From NCBI GenBank assembly GCA_044226535.1, contig JBGAGT010000008.1, forward strand, positions 1 to 64,000: a stretch of DNA of 64,000 bases. Direction: 5' to 3'. This document shows positions 8,912 through 18,600 of the stretch, piece by piece. Made by a program: the position numbers and the translations under genes. Source of the stretch: VBCG01 sp044226535. Its GTDB lineage: Bacteria; Pseudomonadota; Gammaproteobacteria; Burkholderiales; Casimicrobiaceae. The notes below the pieces were generated by a model, which was not told the DNA's origin, did not search any database, and saw only the letters and a program-made list of their open reading frames with translations. Each line of letters opens with the position of its first letter. The stretch's first letter is position 1.

Positions 8912-11667
8912 GACCCGCCCGCGCCTTCACAATGATGGTACTGGCCTGGAGCGCTGGCGTGGGCACGTTGGCATCGGCGCCGGCGCTATCCGCAGTCCCT
9001 GCATCGCCAGAGGCACCACGGCGCACGGACCTCCGCGCCGCACCGGCGACGCAGGCGACGATCGACTTCCCGGTCGCCGGCAGCACGATCACGCAAGCGT
9101 CGCTCGCGCAGGTCCCGATCGAGTTCCATATCAGCGGGACGGACGCGATCGCCGCCATCCAGGTGGTCGTCTGCGGAGACCCGGGGTCTGGAGGGTGCAA
9201 CACCAGCTACTTGCCGACATCAACCCTGACCGTGCCCGCCGGGGGCCCCTATCGGGTGAGCTGGAATCCGCCCGCCGCCGGGGCGCGGTCGACCGAGCGC
9301 TCGACAAGCATCCTCGTCCAGGTCTTCCTTACCCTCGCCGACGGCACGTCCTCGCCTTCGGCCATCGTGCCCTTCTCCTATGTCTACAACCCTGCGAGTG
9401 CCATCACGCTACGGTTTCCGCAGGACGGACAGACGCTCCTGGCTCCTGCAACAGCGGTCCTGTGGGGTACGGCCTCGTTCGTCGACGGATCGAATACGTC
9501 GGTGCAACGTATCGAGTTCTTCGATGGCATGGACTTGCTTGGCGAGGTCAGCCAAGCCAATGTTTCACCTTCCGGCTACGCATGGACCTGGACGAACGTC
9601 CCCGAGGGCGCGCACGAAATCTGGATGCGGGTCGTGGATGCCCAGGGACGCGAAACGGAAACGGACTCTGCGACCCTGTACGTCCTGCCGCCGCCGGCGC
9701 CGATCAGCATCGCCCTCGATTCCCCCATCACCGGCACGACCTACGCTTACCGTGTCCCGGTGACGTTGCGTTCGACGGCCAGCATCGCCCGGGGACACAT
9801 CGAGCGCGTCGAATACCTGGACGGCATCGAGGTCATCGCAACGGCCACCGTGCCGCCTTACGAGGCTTCGTGGCCCATGCCGTCCGACGGTATGCATGCC
9901 ATCAGTGCGCGCGCGTGGGACACGCTGGGCAACGCAACCGCCTCGCGGGCCGCCTATATCATGACCGCTGGCGAGCCGAGGGCATTTCGTGCCATCGTCA
10001 AGTCTCCCCTCGACCAGTCGGTCCATGCGCTTGGCGCGACCGTCAGGGCCGAGCTCGCGTTCGACGCGCCCGATGCGCCTCCCGCAACCGTCGAATATGC
10101 GATCGACGGGGAGTTCACGTCGGTGGGAACGTCCCCCTTCGCCTACAGCTTCGTGCCTTCCTGGACGGGCAAGCACACGCTGCACGCAACGGCGCGCGAT
10201 ACGCTCAGTCGATTCGTGAGCACCGAGACGGTCCATTTCTTCGTCACGCAGGACGGCAAGCCACCCATCGGCGATCAGCCCACCGGCCCGCCTCCCACGG
10301 TGACGCTCACCGCGCCGGCGGATCACGCAAGCCTGCTGCTCGGCAGCCCGGTCGATCTCGTCGCAACTGCCGATGGGCACGGATACGGCATCAAGCGTGT
10401 CGACTTCTCGGTGAACGGAAGCGTTGTCGGATCAGCCGCCGCCAGCCCGTATCGATACAGCTGGACGCCGCCGTCGGTGGGCAGCTACCAGGTAACGGCA
10501 ACGGCGAGCTCCGCCAGCGGCCGCTCGGCCGTGTCGAAGCAGATCTCGATCGACGTCGCCTATCCGCCTTCGTGGGCCTCGGTTGCTCCGGTTGCTGCGG
10601 GTGCAGTCTTTTTCGCCGGCGACACCGTGGTGCTCAAGCCATCTGAGCTCCACGTCACCGGCAACGCTTACGTCGAGTATCTGGTCGATGGAGTCGCGAT
10701 CGGTACCGTTGGAGCTCCGTACCTCTTCGAATGGGATGCGCCGGGGCCAGGCACCTACAACGTTTCGATTCGCGTCCATGATGATCTCGGGACGAGCCCC
10801 GCGTCGGCCGCCGTTCCGGTGACGGTGAAGCCCGTGACCATCGTGATCACGTCGCCTGTCGACGGCGCCATCATCGGTGCGCGGTCGGCTTTCGTCGAAG
10901 GCGTCTTCGACGGCCCGAGCAATGTCGGAGTGCGGATCAACGGCAGCGTCGCGACGCGGAGTGCCAACGGGCGGTTCTTCATGAATGCGGTCGCGCTCGC
11001 CGAGGGAACGACCACGCTCACCGCCGAGATCACCTCGGCGGGTGGCTCGCGCGAGTCGACATCGGTGTCCGTGCAAATGGCCTCGACGGTCGACGACGAC
11101 ACGCCGGACGTGCTGGACGTCATCAGCGAAGGCGTCGACACCCTGTCGATGCCGCTGATGGTCGCCAACCCCGAATCCGTGGCGAGCTGGCGACTGCTCG
11201 ATGCGAATGGAGCGCAGATGGCGCAGGGCGGCACCACCAGCGATGGAACGCTGACGACAGCATCTTATGCAGCCCCGGGGCTCTACCGCCAGACCCTCGA
11301 GGTCACCGACAGGAAGGGCCGCGTTTCGCTGCGCTCCGTCAACGCCCAGGTGATCACCGCATCCGACCTGAAGGCGCAGCACGTCGCCGTCATCGACCGC
11401 TTCTTCGGAGCCCTCGCCAAGCAGCGCAAGGAACGCGCCTTGTCGACCCTAACGGGCGGTATGGCACTCGTCTTCGGACAGGTCTACGATGCCCTGAGCG
11501 ATCGCTGGCCCGAAATCGTCCAGTCAATCGCGGCCGTCGGAACCACGAGCCATGGCCTCAATCACTTCGAGGCCGCTGCCATCCGCGACCGCGACGGCCA
11601 GCGATACGTCTATCTGATCGAAGGGATCAAAGATGACGATGGGGTTTGGCGGATTGATTCGTTTTAG
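8908..11667 (+). CDS. Exported multi-Ig-like (Big_7-type) protein
   Basis: 919 residues from the GTG at 8908, which overlaps the upstream stop as GTGA; ATG 8932 is an alternative. The GTG start gives a signal peptide with two Arg before the hydrophobic core (VRPARAF, then VLAWSAGVGTLASAPALSA). Repeated Ig-like units follow, with motifs such as RIEFFDGMDLLGE, RVEYLDGIEVIA, VEYAIDGEFTSVG, RVDFSVNGSVVGS and VEYLVDGVAIGTV, each followed by Y-x-F/S-W and a D-x-GN/GR turn. These match bacterial Ig domains found in secreted enzymes and adhesins. The last about 100 residues (from QHVAVIDRFFGALAKQ) are a separate mostly helical module that I do not recognise. Coupling to the giant repeat protein suggests a shared role. 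Confidence 0.75.
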   Translation: MRPARAFTMMVLAWSAGVGTLASAPALSAVPASPEAPRRTDLRAAPATQATIDFPVAGSTITQASLAQVPIEFHISGTDAIAAIQVVVCGDPGSGGCNTSYLPTSTLTVPAGGPYRVSWNPPAAGARSTERSTSILVQVFLTLADGTSSPSAIVPFSYVYNPASAITLRFPQDGQTLLAPATAVLWGTASFVDGSNTSVQRIEFFDGMDLLGEVSQANVSPSGYAWTWTNVPEGAHEIWMRVVDAQGRETETDSATLYVLPPPAPISIALDSPITGTTYAYRVPVTLRSTASIARGHIERVEYLDGIEVIATATVPPYEASWPMPSDGMHAISARAWDTLGNATASRAAYIMTAGEPRAFRAIVKSPLDQSVHALGATVRAELAFDAPDAPPATVEYAIDGEFTSVGTSPFAYSFVPSWTGKHTLHATARDTLSRFVSTETVHFFVTQDGKPPIGDQPTGPPPTVTLTAPADHASLLLGSPVDLVATADGHGYGIKRVDFSVNGSVVGSAAASPYRYSWTPPSVGSYQVTATASSASGRSAVSKQISIDVAYPPSWASVAPVAAGAVFFAGDTVVLKPSELHVTGNAYVEYLVDGVAIGTVGAPYLFEWDAPGPGTYNVSIRVHDDLGTSPASAAVPVTVKPVTIVITSPVDGAIIGARSAFVEGVFDGPSNVGVRINGSVATRSANGRFFMNAVALAEGTTTLTAEITSAGGSRESTSVSVQMASTVDDDTPDVLDVISEGVDTLSMPLMVANPESVASWRLLDANGAQMAQGGTTSDGTLTTASYAAPGLYRQTLEVTDRKGRVSLRSVNAQVITASDLKAQHVAVIDRFFGALAKQRKERALSTLTGGMALVFGQVYDALSDRWPEIVQSIAAVGTTSHGLNHFEAAAIRDRDGQRYVYLIEGIKDDDGVWRIDSF

Positions 11668-12400
11668 GAACGTGAAATGGCAACGGGTCGTTCACATTCT
11701 CCTTGCGCCTTTTCGATCGCACATCGCGCCGCTTGCCGCGCTAGCGCTCTGCGCGTGCACTTCGAATCAATACTCGGCCGACGGTTGGTCCGGGCGCGTA
11801 GTCGACAAGGACACTGGCAACCCAATATCCAAGGCTCTGGTAGTGGTCATCTGGGACGTCGAGGATTACTCAGGCACACGCTCATATCCGCCAATCCACG
11901 CTTCCGAAACTTACACAGATGCAGTCGGAGCATTTCAGTTTCCGCCTTGGGGACCTTTAAACCCTCCTAACTCGGAACGGGGAAGGAGTACGCGAATGAA
12001 CCCTAACCAGCCCACGGTGCACGTCTTCAAGAGCGGCTACCAAATCGCGGTGGAGACCTGCGGGGATCTGTTGCTCTATCTCGATCCAGCACGCGGTTAC
12101 GGCGAAGGGGATCACAAACGTGCTGCATGTACCGCCGATCACACGTTCGAGTTGACACGTTTCACGAGTAGCAGATCGGACTACGTCCGCTATCTCCATC
12201 TCCTCTTTCCACTTCGCGTTGGCGAGTGCGCATATGAATCCTTCCCACGCTTGTATGCGGAAGCGACGAAAGAATATCGACGACTCATGCCGGAATCCGA
12301 AGCGGGCTTAGCTTATCTGGCACCAGAGAACTTGGCGTTGTACCAAACTCCGGCATGTCATTCATCGTTAAGCGACGCCATCGCGCCATTCATGCAATGA
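11633..12400 (+). CDS. Probable lipoprotein with carboxypeptidase-regulatory-like (Ig) domain
   Basis: 255 residues; the ATG at 11633 lies 35 bases inside the previous gene, with GAAGGGA just upstream. A hydrophobic stretch (IAPLAALALCAC) ends at Cys42. LCAC is an acceptable although imperfect lipobox (Cys at -2), so lipidation is an inference. SGRVVDKDTGNPISKALVVV just after it resembles the first strands of a carboxypeptidase D regulatory-like domain. The rest is unrecognised and contains several Cys. GC content drops sharply at about this gene compared with both upstream genes. The stop overlaps the next start (ATGA). A second possible start is GTG 11672. Confidence 0.6.
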   Translation: MTMGFGGLIRFRNVKWQRVVHILLAPFRSHIAPLAALALCACTSNQYSADGWSGRVVDKDTGNPISKALVVVIWDVEDYSGTRSYPPIHASETYTDAVGAFQFPPWGPLNPPNSERGRSTRMNPNQPTVHVFKSGYQIAVETCGDLLLYLDPARGYGEGDHKRAACTADHTFELTRFTSSRSDYVRYLHLLFPLRVGECAYESFPRLYAEATKEYRRLMPESEAGLAYLAPENLALYQTPACHSSLSDAIAPFMQ

Positions 12401-14871
12401 AAATACTCTACACGTTCATCACATGCTGCGGGATCCTCCTCGCCTCAACAACGCAAGCATTTGAAACACCCGTGCACTACGCGCTTACCGCAAGTTCAAT
12501 TGCAACTAGCCTGACGGATGCAGTACGACTCCAGCTCGGACTCGGAGCAGCCTCGTTAGTTGAAATGTTGCCAACACTTCAGTCCCCCAAGCTTTCCCGG
12601 GAGGACTCCGCATTAATTCCACAATGTGCTCGTCGCTTACGGCGAACGCCAATCGACCATGCGGCATGCGGAGCAATGTACGAGGACGACGGACTGCGCC
12701 CCGTTCGCCACTTTCTTGATGGCCAACACACCGACTTGGATGGCCGAGGGATGCCGTTGCTTCCGTTTTCCACTATGTCCTCAGCCGAGTGGGGCTTACA
12801 CGATCATCCCGAACTCTGGGTAACCAACCTTCTTCATCAAGACTACAGCTACCGCGATGCTGAGGACGCTCTTTTCAATTCGCTTACGAAGGTAGGTGGC
12901 GATTCTCTTGCAGCGGCTGACAGTGCGCGGCAGCAGCAAAGAGCCACATTCTTCAGAGCGCTAGGACAAATCGCCCACTTGCTTCAAGACGCAGCGTCGC
13001 CGCAGCACACACGGAGTGAATATCATTTCGACCAACACGACCTTGGCTTCCTTTCCCAAAAGAGCCGGTTCGAGCAAAGGGGACTCAATGCATCGGCGCT
13101 TGCCTGGATCAATGCCTGCCTTATCGCGCGCATACCAGGCATTGATTGTTCGCATGGTGAACCCTTAGCTGTTGACATGCCGGTGTTTCCGGCACATGGC
13201 AATGCGTTCTTAACGCCGAGGTTCTTCTGGGAGGCGCGCGAGGGCTATGGTCTTGCCCAGGTGACCTCGCGCAGCTTCCCTACGCAGCTGAACAACTTTC
13301 ATCGCAATTCCGATGGAAGTTACGCACCAAGCGCATCATATGAATACCCCCGACCCGTAGATCCACATTATGTTGTTCTCTCGGACCTCGATCCCCATCC
13401 GATAGACCTCAAGTCAACCTTTCTCGCCACTCAGTGTGGAAGTGATTTGCGCGGGTGCAAGCTGAAAATGATTGGCGCAAGGGTGCTTGAACCCTTTGCC
13501 TCAGACGAGACGATCAACGACCGTGCGTCAACTGACTCTATCTTTGATGAGGACCTTCAGTTGTATGGAAGGTCCTTTTCTGCAAAGCTAACGACAACCG
13601 GCGTGGATCTATACAGGAATGCATATGCGGCCCCAGCAATCAATCGCTTCAATGTAGATCGAGCTTATCAATATCTCATCCCCAAAGCTCTCGCTTACAC
13701 AACCGGCTTCCTCAACTTCTACTTCCGTGGAAAGATGAGCATCAATCCGCCGAAGGGTGGTGCCTACGCCATTGTGGATGAGAGCCCGTTTTCGCCTTCG
13801 AATCCTACCGACGTTGCGGCCGGCTTTCGTGGGTTCCCGACCGTCCGCGTCGCACTGGCGAACACGACCTCCCTCAACGACGACGGTACCCGCATCGAAG
13901 GGGCCGTTGACCAGCCAATGACCGATGGCAAGCTCTGGCTGGTGCTTCGCTATCACCGGAACAAGTGCTTCACCGACGACTTCAGCACCATGGCCACGGA
14001 CATGGTGGTCCTCGACGGCTGCATCGATCCGACCGAAGAAATCGTCGCTTCGAATCCGATCGACAGGACCGGCAAGGGGATCCAGGTGCTACCGATGCCG
14101 ACGGCCGATGCCCCGCTCGGTGAGGAGTTGAAGTTCGAGCTGACCCGGGAACTGCCGATCAACGCCTGGAACGTGTTGCTCCAGGTCGTGTTCCGCGGGA
14201 CGCTCGGCCAGGAGGAGAACAAGATCGCGGTCTCCACGATCGACATCTCCGAGCCGACCTTCCTTTCAATTCAGAACAATACGGACTACGTCTACCTGCG
14301 TGGGCGTTGCTACAAGCCACAAGAGATTCGGGCGGACCCGTCGTTGTGGAATCTGGTCACAAGCATCTGCAAGAACGCAGCCCATCCCGAGGACATCATG
14401 AGCGCGGCGTGCTACAACGCGAAGCTTGGCTTCCGGCTCGATGACGCCTCGTCGGACGCACCTCGCTTTTCGATCTCGAATGCCTATACCGCCGACAGTG
14501 ACCAGAGAATCCCCCCGGCGCGCTTCGCGAGATTTGCCGCGTTGACCGACAAGGACAAGGGCTTCAAGTTACACGTCTATCTTCAGCAGCCCGAATTTTC
14601 CAGTTACCTGAAGCTCGTCGACATGGACGTGGTTCCATATCGTGCACATCTGTCGAGGACCACGCCGGGTGAGCAGAACCACGACATCTTTGTGCCGGAG
14701 CGGTCCATCCGAACGTGGGATAGCGTGGCGATCATGTTCGACGCCGAAACCGGGGTTAGCTCGAAGGACGCGGACACCGATTGCATCGGAGGCCTCGAGG
14801 ACTCGCTCAGCCCACTTCAAGGCGACGACCGCTTCCCATTTCCCACAAACGTGAAATGGGTATCCAATTAG
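12397..14871 (+). CDS. Exported protein with zinc phospholipase C / S1-P1 nuclease-like motif
   Basis: 824 residues from ATG 12397, which overlaps the previous stop as ATGA; an in-frame ATG at 12355 lies inside the previous gene. A signal peptide (MKILYTFITCCGILLASTTQA) is followed directly by FETPVHYALTASSI. Around residue 185 the sequence GQIAHLLQDAASPQHTRSEYH has the His-x3-Asp and Pro-x-His spacing of the all-helical zinc phospholipase C / S1-P1 nuclease fold; with the N-terminal His this could form a metal site. The fold assignment is an inference. The C-terminal 350 residues are unassigned. Codon use changes inside the gene: 45-55% GC up to about 13.8 kb, then 62-65% (hand counts of single lines), suggesting a mosaic. 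Confidence 0.5.
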   Translation: MKILYTFITCCGILLASTTQAFETPVHYALTASSIATSLTDAVRLQLGLGAASLVEMLPTLQSPKLSREDSALIPQCARRLRRTPIDHAACGAMYEDDGLRPVRHFLDGQHTDLDGRGMPLLPFSTMSSAEWGLHDHPELWVTNLLHQDYSYRDAEDALFNSLTKVGGDSLAAADSARQQQRATFFRALGQIAHLLQDAASPQHTRSEYHFDQHDLGFLSQKSRFEQRGLNASALAWINACLIARIPGIDCSHGEPLAVDMPVFPAHGNAFLTPRFFWEAREGYGLAQVTSRSFPTQLNNFHRNSDGSYAPSASYEYPRPVDPHYVVLSDLDPHPIDLKSTFLATQCGSDLRGCKLKMIGARVLEPFASDETINDRASTDSIFDEDLQLYGRSFSAKLTTTGVDLYRNAYAAPAINRFNVDRAYQYLIPKALAYTTGFLNFYFRGKMSINPPKGGAYAIVDESPFSPSNPTDVAAGFRGFPTVRVALANTTSLNDDGTRIEGAVDQPMTDGKLWLVLRYHRNKCFTDDFSTMATDMVVLDGCIDPTEEIVASNPIDRTGKGIQVLPMPTADAPLGEELKFELTRELPINAWNVLLQVVFRGTLGQEENKIAVSTIDISEPTFLSIQNNTDYVYLRGRCYKPQEIRADPSLWNLVTSICKNAAHPEDIMSAACYNAKLGFRLDDASSDAPRFSISNAYTADSDQRIPPARFARFAALTDKDKGFKLHVYLQQPEFSSYLKLVDMDVVPYRAHLSRTTPGEQNHDIFVPERSIRTWDSVAIMFDAETGVSSKDADTDCIGGLEDSLSPLQGDDRFPFPTNVKWVSN

Positions 14872-14931
14872 CGGGAATTGGGGGAGGTCGGCTATGCTTG
14901 GCCTTCCGGCAACACCCCGAATGTCCGACCA

Positions 14932-15507
14932 ATGCCCGTGGACCTCCCGAAAATCGAATCGCTCACCCGTGAACTCCTGATCGCCATCGGCGAGGACCCG
15001 ACCCGCGAGGGCCTCGTCAAGACGCCGCTGCGCGTCGCCAAGGCCATGGAGTTCCTCACCTCCGGCTACCGCACCGACCTCAAGACCCTGGTCAACGAGG
15101 CCGTCTTCACGCAGACCGCCAACAGCATGGTCATCGTGAAGAACATCGAGATCTACAGCATGTGCGAGCACCACATGCTGCCCTTCTACGGCCGCTGCCA
15201 CATCGGTTACCTGCCCACGGGCAAGGTGTTCGGGGTCTCCAAGCTCGCCCGCATCGTCGACATGTACGCGCGCCGCCTGCAGCTCCAGGAGCGGCTCACC
15301 GAGCAGGTGTCCAAGGCGGTGATGGAGACCATCAACGCGGCCGGCGTGGGCGTGATGATCGAGGCCCGCCACCTCTGCATGATGATGCGGGGGGTGGAGA
15401 AGCAGAACTCGGTGATGGTCACGTCCAGCGTGCTCGGCACCTTCCGCGAGTCGTCCACGACGCGCGAGGAATTCCTCTCGCTCATCGGCACCCGACAGCC
15501 GCTCTGA
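14932..15507 (+). CDS. folE: GTP cyclohydrolase I
   Basis: 191 residues. Converts GTP to 7,8-dihydroneopterin triphosphate, the first step of folate/tetrahydrobiopterin synthesis, in the cytoplasm. The family signature is clear: SMCEHHMLPFYG (zinc Cys and catalytic His), VFGVSKLARIVDMYARRLQ, and EARHLCMMMRGVEKQNS with the second zinc Cys. ATG 14932 is preferred over a TTG at 14878 because it matches the usual family length and start (VDLPKIESLTRELL). The gene stands alone between the exported-protein block and tkt. In the 177-base gap behind it a stem CCAACGC/GCGTTGG (15551-15570) might act as a weak terminator. Confidence 0.96.
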   Translation: MPVDLPKIESLTRELLIAIGEDPTREGLVKTPLRVAKAMEFLTSGYRTDLKTLVNEAVFTQTANSMVIVKNIEIYSMCEHHMLPFYGRCHIGYLPTGKVFGVSKLARIVDMYARRLQLQERLTEQVSKAVMETINAAGVGVMIEARHLCMMMRGVEKQNSVMVTSSVLGTFRESSTTREEFLSLIGTRQPL

Positions 15508-15684
15508 CCGGCAGTCGCGGCGCCACGCGCGACGTCCTTCGTCCACCCCGCCAACGCCCTGCCGCGTTGGGGCACGGCGCCGCCGGGAATCTGTCCAACT
15601 GCGTGTGCCGCCTCTGGCCGGTACGGTGCCAGGCATCTCACGGCGCACGAGCAGGCATGCCGCCACGAACCAAGGACATTCCGA

Positions 15685-17760
15685 ATGAGCGACCCGCCTT
15701 CCACCCTGAGTTCCGCTTCCAGCCTGGATGCCCTGTGCATCAATACCCTGCGCTTTCTTTCGGTCGACGCTGTGCAGAAGGCCGACAGCGGCCATCCCGG
15801 CCTGCCGCTTGGCGCCGCGCCGATGGCGTACGTGCTGTGGATGCGCTTCCTCAAGCACCATCCGTCGAATCCGGCATGGGCGGACCGCGATCGCTTTGTT
15901 CTTTCCGCCGGGCACGGATCGATGCTGTTGTACAGCCTGCTGCATATGACCGGCTACGATCTTTCTCTCGAACAGATCAAGCAGTTTCGCCAATGGGGAA
16001 GCACGACACCCGGTCACCCCGAACGCGGCCTTACGCCCGGCGTCGAGACGACGACCGGACCGCTGGGTCAAGGTTTCGGCAACGGGGTGGGAATGGCGAT
16101 GGCTGAGGCGCACCTGGCCGCACGCTACAACCGCGCCGGCTTCGAGATCATCAATCATTACACCTACGGAATCGTCAGCGACGGCGACCTGATGGAAGGC
16201 GTCGCATCGGAAGCCGCGTCGCTGGCCGGCCATTTGCAGCTTGGCAAGCTGATCTATCTGTACGACGACAACCAGGTCACCCTATCCGCCGGCACCGGCA
16301 TCACGTTCACCGAGGACCGAGCACGGCGCTTCGAGGCTTACGGTTGGCACACCCAATTGATCGACGACGGGAACGACCTGTTGTCGATCGAGCAGGCGCT
16401 TTCCAGCGCTCGCGCCGAAACCGCCCGCCCGTCGCTGATTCTGGTGTGTACGCATCTCGGCTACGGCTCGCCCAACAAGCAGGACACGTTCAAGGCGCAC
16501 GGTTCGCCGCTCGGCGAGGAAGAAGTGCGCCTGACCAAGCAAAACCTCGGGTGGCCGCCCGAGCCCGCGTTTTACATCCCCGAGGCGGCAGCATTGCATT
16601 TTCGGGAGGCGATCGCCAAGGGCGAGCGTGCCGAGGCGCAATGGAACGCCAGATTCGCCGCCTACGCGAAGGCGTTCCCCGCACTCGCGGAGGAGTTTGA
16701 ACAAGGCACGCGCGGCCGATTGCCCGCCGCTTGGGGCGAGGACATTCCCCTCTTTCCACCCGACGCCAAAGGCATGGCCACGCGCGTCGCTTCGGGCAAG
16801 GTGATGAACGCCATCGCGCCTCGCTTGCCGCAGTTGATCGGCGGCTCGGCCGACCTGGATCCATCGACCTACACCGCGTTGCAAGGCCTGGGCGACTTCG
16901 AGCCTCCCGGCGTGAGTGCCCGCGATCGACAGGGATCGGAGGGTGGTGGCTGGAGCCGCGCCGGCCGCAATCTGCACTTCGGCGTGCGCGAGCACGCGAT
17001 GGGATCGATCCTGAATGGACTGGCAGCCCATGGAGGGACCATACCGTTCGGCGCGACGTTCCTGGTTTTTTCGGATTACATGCGCCCGCCGATGCGCCTC
17101 GCCGCGCTAATGGGACTGCACGTAATCTACGTGTTCACCCACGACAGCATTGCGCTTGGCGAGGATGGCTCGACGCATCAGCCGGTCGAGCAGCTTGCCG
17201 GCCTGCGTTCGGTTCCTCGGCTCAATGTCATTCGCCCCGCCGATGCCAACGAAACCGCCGTCGCCTGGCGCGTGGCGCTGGAAACGCGCGACGGGCCCGT
17301 GGCACTGATATTGACGCGCCAGGACGTGCCGACGCTCGATCGTACGCAGTTTGCCGCGGCGGACGGACTGCGCAGTGGCGGGTACGTCCTTGTCGACGCG
17401 CCTGGCGGCAAACCGGAATTGATCCTGATCGCCACCGGCTCGGAAGTCGCGCTTGTCGTGGCGGCGCGGGAGAAGCTGTTGGCACGGAGCATCGCGGTGC
17501 GCATCGTCTCGCTGCCAAGCTGGACATTGTTCGATGCCCAGCCGCGCGAATACCGGGATGCGGTGCTCCCCCCGGGGATCGGCGCGCGACTTGCGGTCGA
17601 AGCCGGCGTGCCGCAGGGCTGGCATCGCTACGTCGGCGACCGCGGCGATGTGCTCGGTGTGGAACGTTTCGGCGCTTCAGCTCCGGGCAGTGTCATGTTG
17701 CACAAGTACGGCCTCACCGTCGACAACGTCTGCACGCGCGCGTTGGCGTTGCTGCAGTAG
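15685..17760 (+). CDS. tkt: Transketolase
   Basis: 691 residues, full length. Thiamine-diphosphate enzyme that moves two-carbon units between ketoses and aldoses in the non-oxidative pentose phosphate pathway. The N-terminal Pyr/PP region shows ADSGHPGLPLGAAP and SAGHGSMLLYSLLH; the ThDP-Mg motif SDGDLMEGVASEAASLAG lies near residue 160-180; FGVREHAMGSILNGLAAHGG and THDSIALGEDGSTHQPVEQ are in the Pyr domain. It faces the pentose phosphate operon tail to tail (pgl stop at 17834), so the whole region belongs to one pathway although tkt has its own promoter. Confidence 0.96.
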   Translation: MSDPPSTLSSASSLDALCINTLRFLSVDAVQKADSGHPGLPLGAAPMAYVLWMRFLKHHPSNPAWADRDRFVLSAGHGSMLLYSLLHMTGYDLSLEQIKQFRQWGSTTPGHPERGLTPGVETTTGPLGQGFGNGVGMAMAEAHLAARYNRAGFEIINHYTYGIVSDGDLMEGVASEAASLAGHLQLGKLIYLYDDNQVTLSAGTGITFTEDRARRFEAYGWHTQLIDDGNDLLSIEQALSSARAETARPSLILVCTHLGYGSPNKQDTFKAHGSPLGEEEVRLTKQNLGWPPEPAFYIPEAAALHFREAIAKGERAEAQWNARFAAYAKAFPALAEEFEQGTRGRLPAAWGEDIPLFPPDAKGMATRVASGKVMNAIAPRLPQLIGGSADLDPSTYTALQGLGDFEPPGVSARDRQGSEGGGWSRAGRNLHFGVREHAMGSILNGLAAHGGTIPFGATFLVFSDYMRPPMRLAALMGLHVIYVFTHDSIALGEDGSTHQPVEQLAGLRSVPRLNVIRPADANETAVAWRVALETRDGPVALILTRQDVPTLDRTQFAAADGLRSGGYVLVDAPGGKPELILIATGSEVALVVAAREKLLARSIAVRIVSLPSWTLFDAQPREYRDAVLPPGIGARLAVEAGVPQGWHRYVGDRGDVLGVERFGASAPGSVMLHKYGLTVDNVCTRALALLQ

Positions 17761-17833
17761 CCCCTGGGCGCGAGTCCCAGCCGGCACGTCATGCAACATC
17801 GTCGGGCTGCTCCGTGGCGGCACCCGCTTGCCG

Positions 17834-18547
17834 TCAATCCTTCATCGGCGAGAGCAGTGCAGCTTCGACCAGCACGTCTACACCGCCGACCGGCGCAATC
17901 GCCCGCGCGGGAATGTCGTTGCCGGCGCGCCAAGCAGCAATCGCTGCGTGCTTCTGTTCACCGCTGACCAGAAACAGGACTTGCCGGGCCTGACTCAGCC
18001 GTGCTGCGCTCAGCGTCACGCGCTGCGGCGGCGGCTTCGGCGCATCGAGCACCGCCAGCGCGTCGGGCGAACCAGCGGCGGTCCCCCACTCGTGGCGGGG
18101 GAACAGGCTTGCAGTGTGGCCGTCCTCGCCCAAGCCGAGGAGCACCAGGTCGAATTCGCCGACCGCGCGCAAGATCTCGACGTAAGCTCGAGCCGCTTGG
18201 ACGGCCCCCAGTTCCGCCGGAATGGCGTGCAACTGCACGGCGGGAATGGAAACGTGGTCAAGCCAGGCCTCTCCTGCCATGCGCGAGTTGCGTGCCGGGT
18301 CGGCCGCAGGCAGGCATCGCTCGTCGCCAAAGTAGATGTTCCACATGGGCCAGTCGGCGCCGGCCTCGCACAGACTTCGATACGCACCGCGCGGGGTGTC
18401 TCCGCCGGCGAGGACGAGATGGAACTGCCCGCGCGCCCTTATGGCACGGTCGGCCGCTGCGAGAATCGTCACCGTGGCGGCACGATCCAGCGCCGACCGA
18501 TCGGACAGCGCACGCCAACGGCATCGCTGCCTTTCAACGAATGCCAT
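17834..18547 (-). CDS. pgl: 6-phosphogluconolactonase
   Basis: 237 residues. Hydrolyses 6-phosphogluconolactone to 6-phosphogluconate between the Zwf and Gnd steps. DevB/SOL-type motifs: LVLAGGDTPRGAYR near residue 45, IYFGDERCLP near residue 71, and LVLLGLGEDGHTASLFP in the middle. It is the last gene of the minus-strand operon, about 50 bases after the glycoamylase-like gene. The other enzymes of the oxidative branch are present upstream in the same operon. Confidence 0.93.
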   Translation of the reverse strand: MAFVERQRCRWRALSDRSALDRAATVTILAAADRAIRARGQFHLVLAGGDTPRGAYRSLCEAGADWPMWNIYFGDERCLPAADPARNSRMAGEAWLDHVSIPAVQLHAIPAELGAVQAARAYVEILRAVGEFDLVLLGLGEDGHTASLFPRHEWGTAAGSPDALAVLDAPKPPPQRVTLSAARLSQARQVLFLVSGEQKHAAIAAWRAGNDIPARAIAPVGGVDVLVEAALLSPMKD

Positions 18548-18600
18548 GTCTTAACGCGCAGTAGCGCTTGGTAGCGGACTTCCCGGCATTGGCAATGATT

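Noticed and set aside
15551..15570. Hairpin behind folE as a firm terminator
   Set aside because: A 7-bp stem without a U-tract is too weak to list as a feature; mentioned only in the folE entry.
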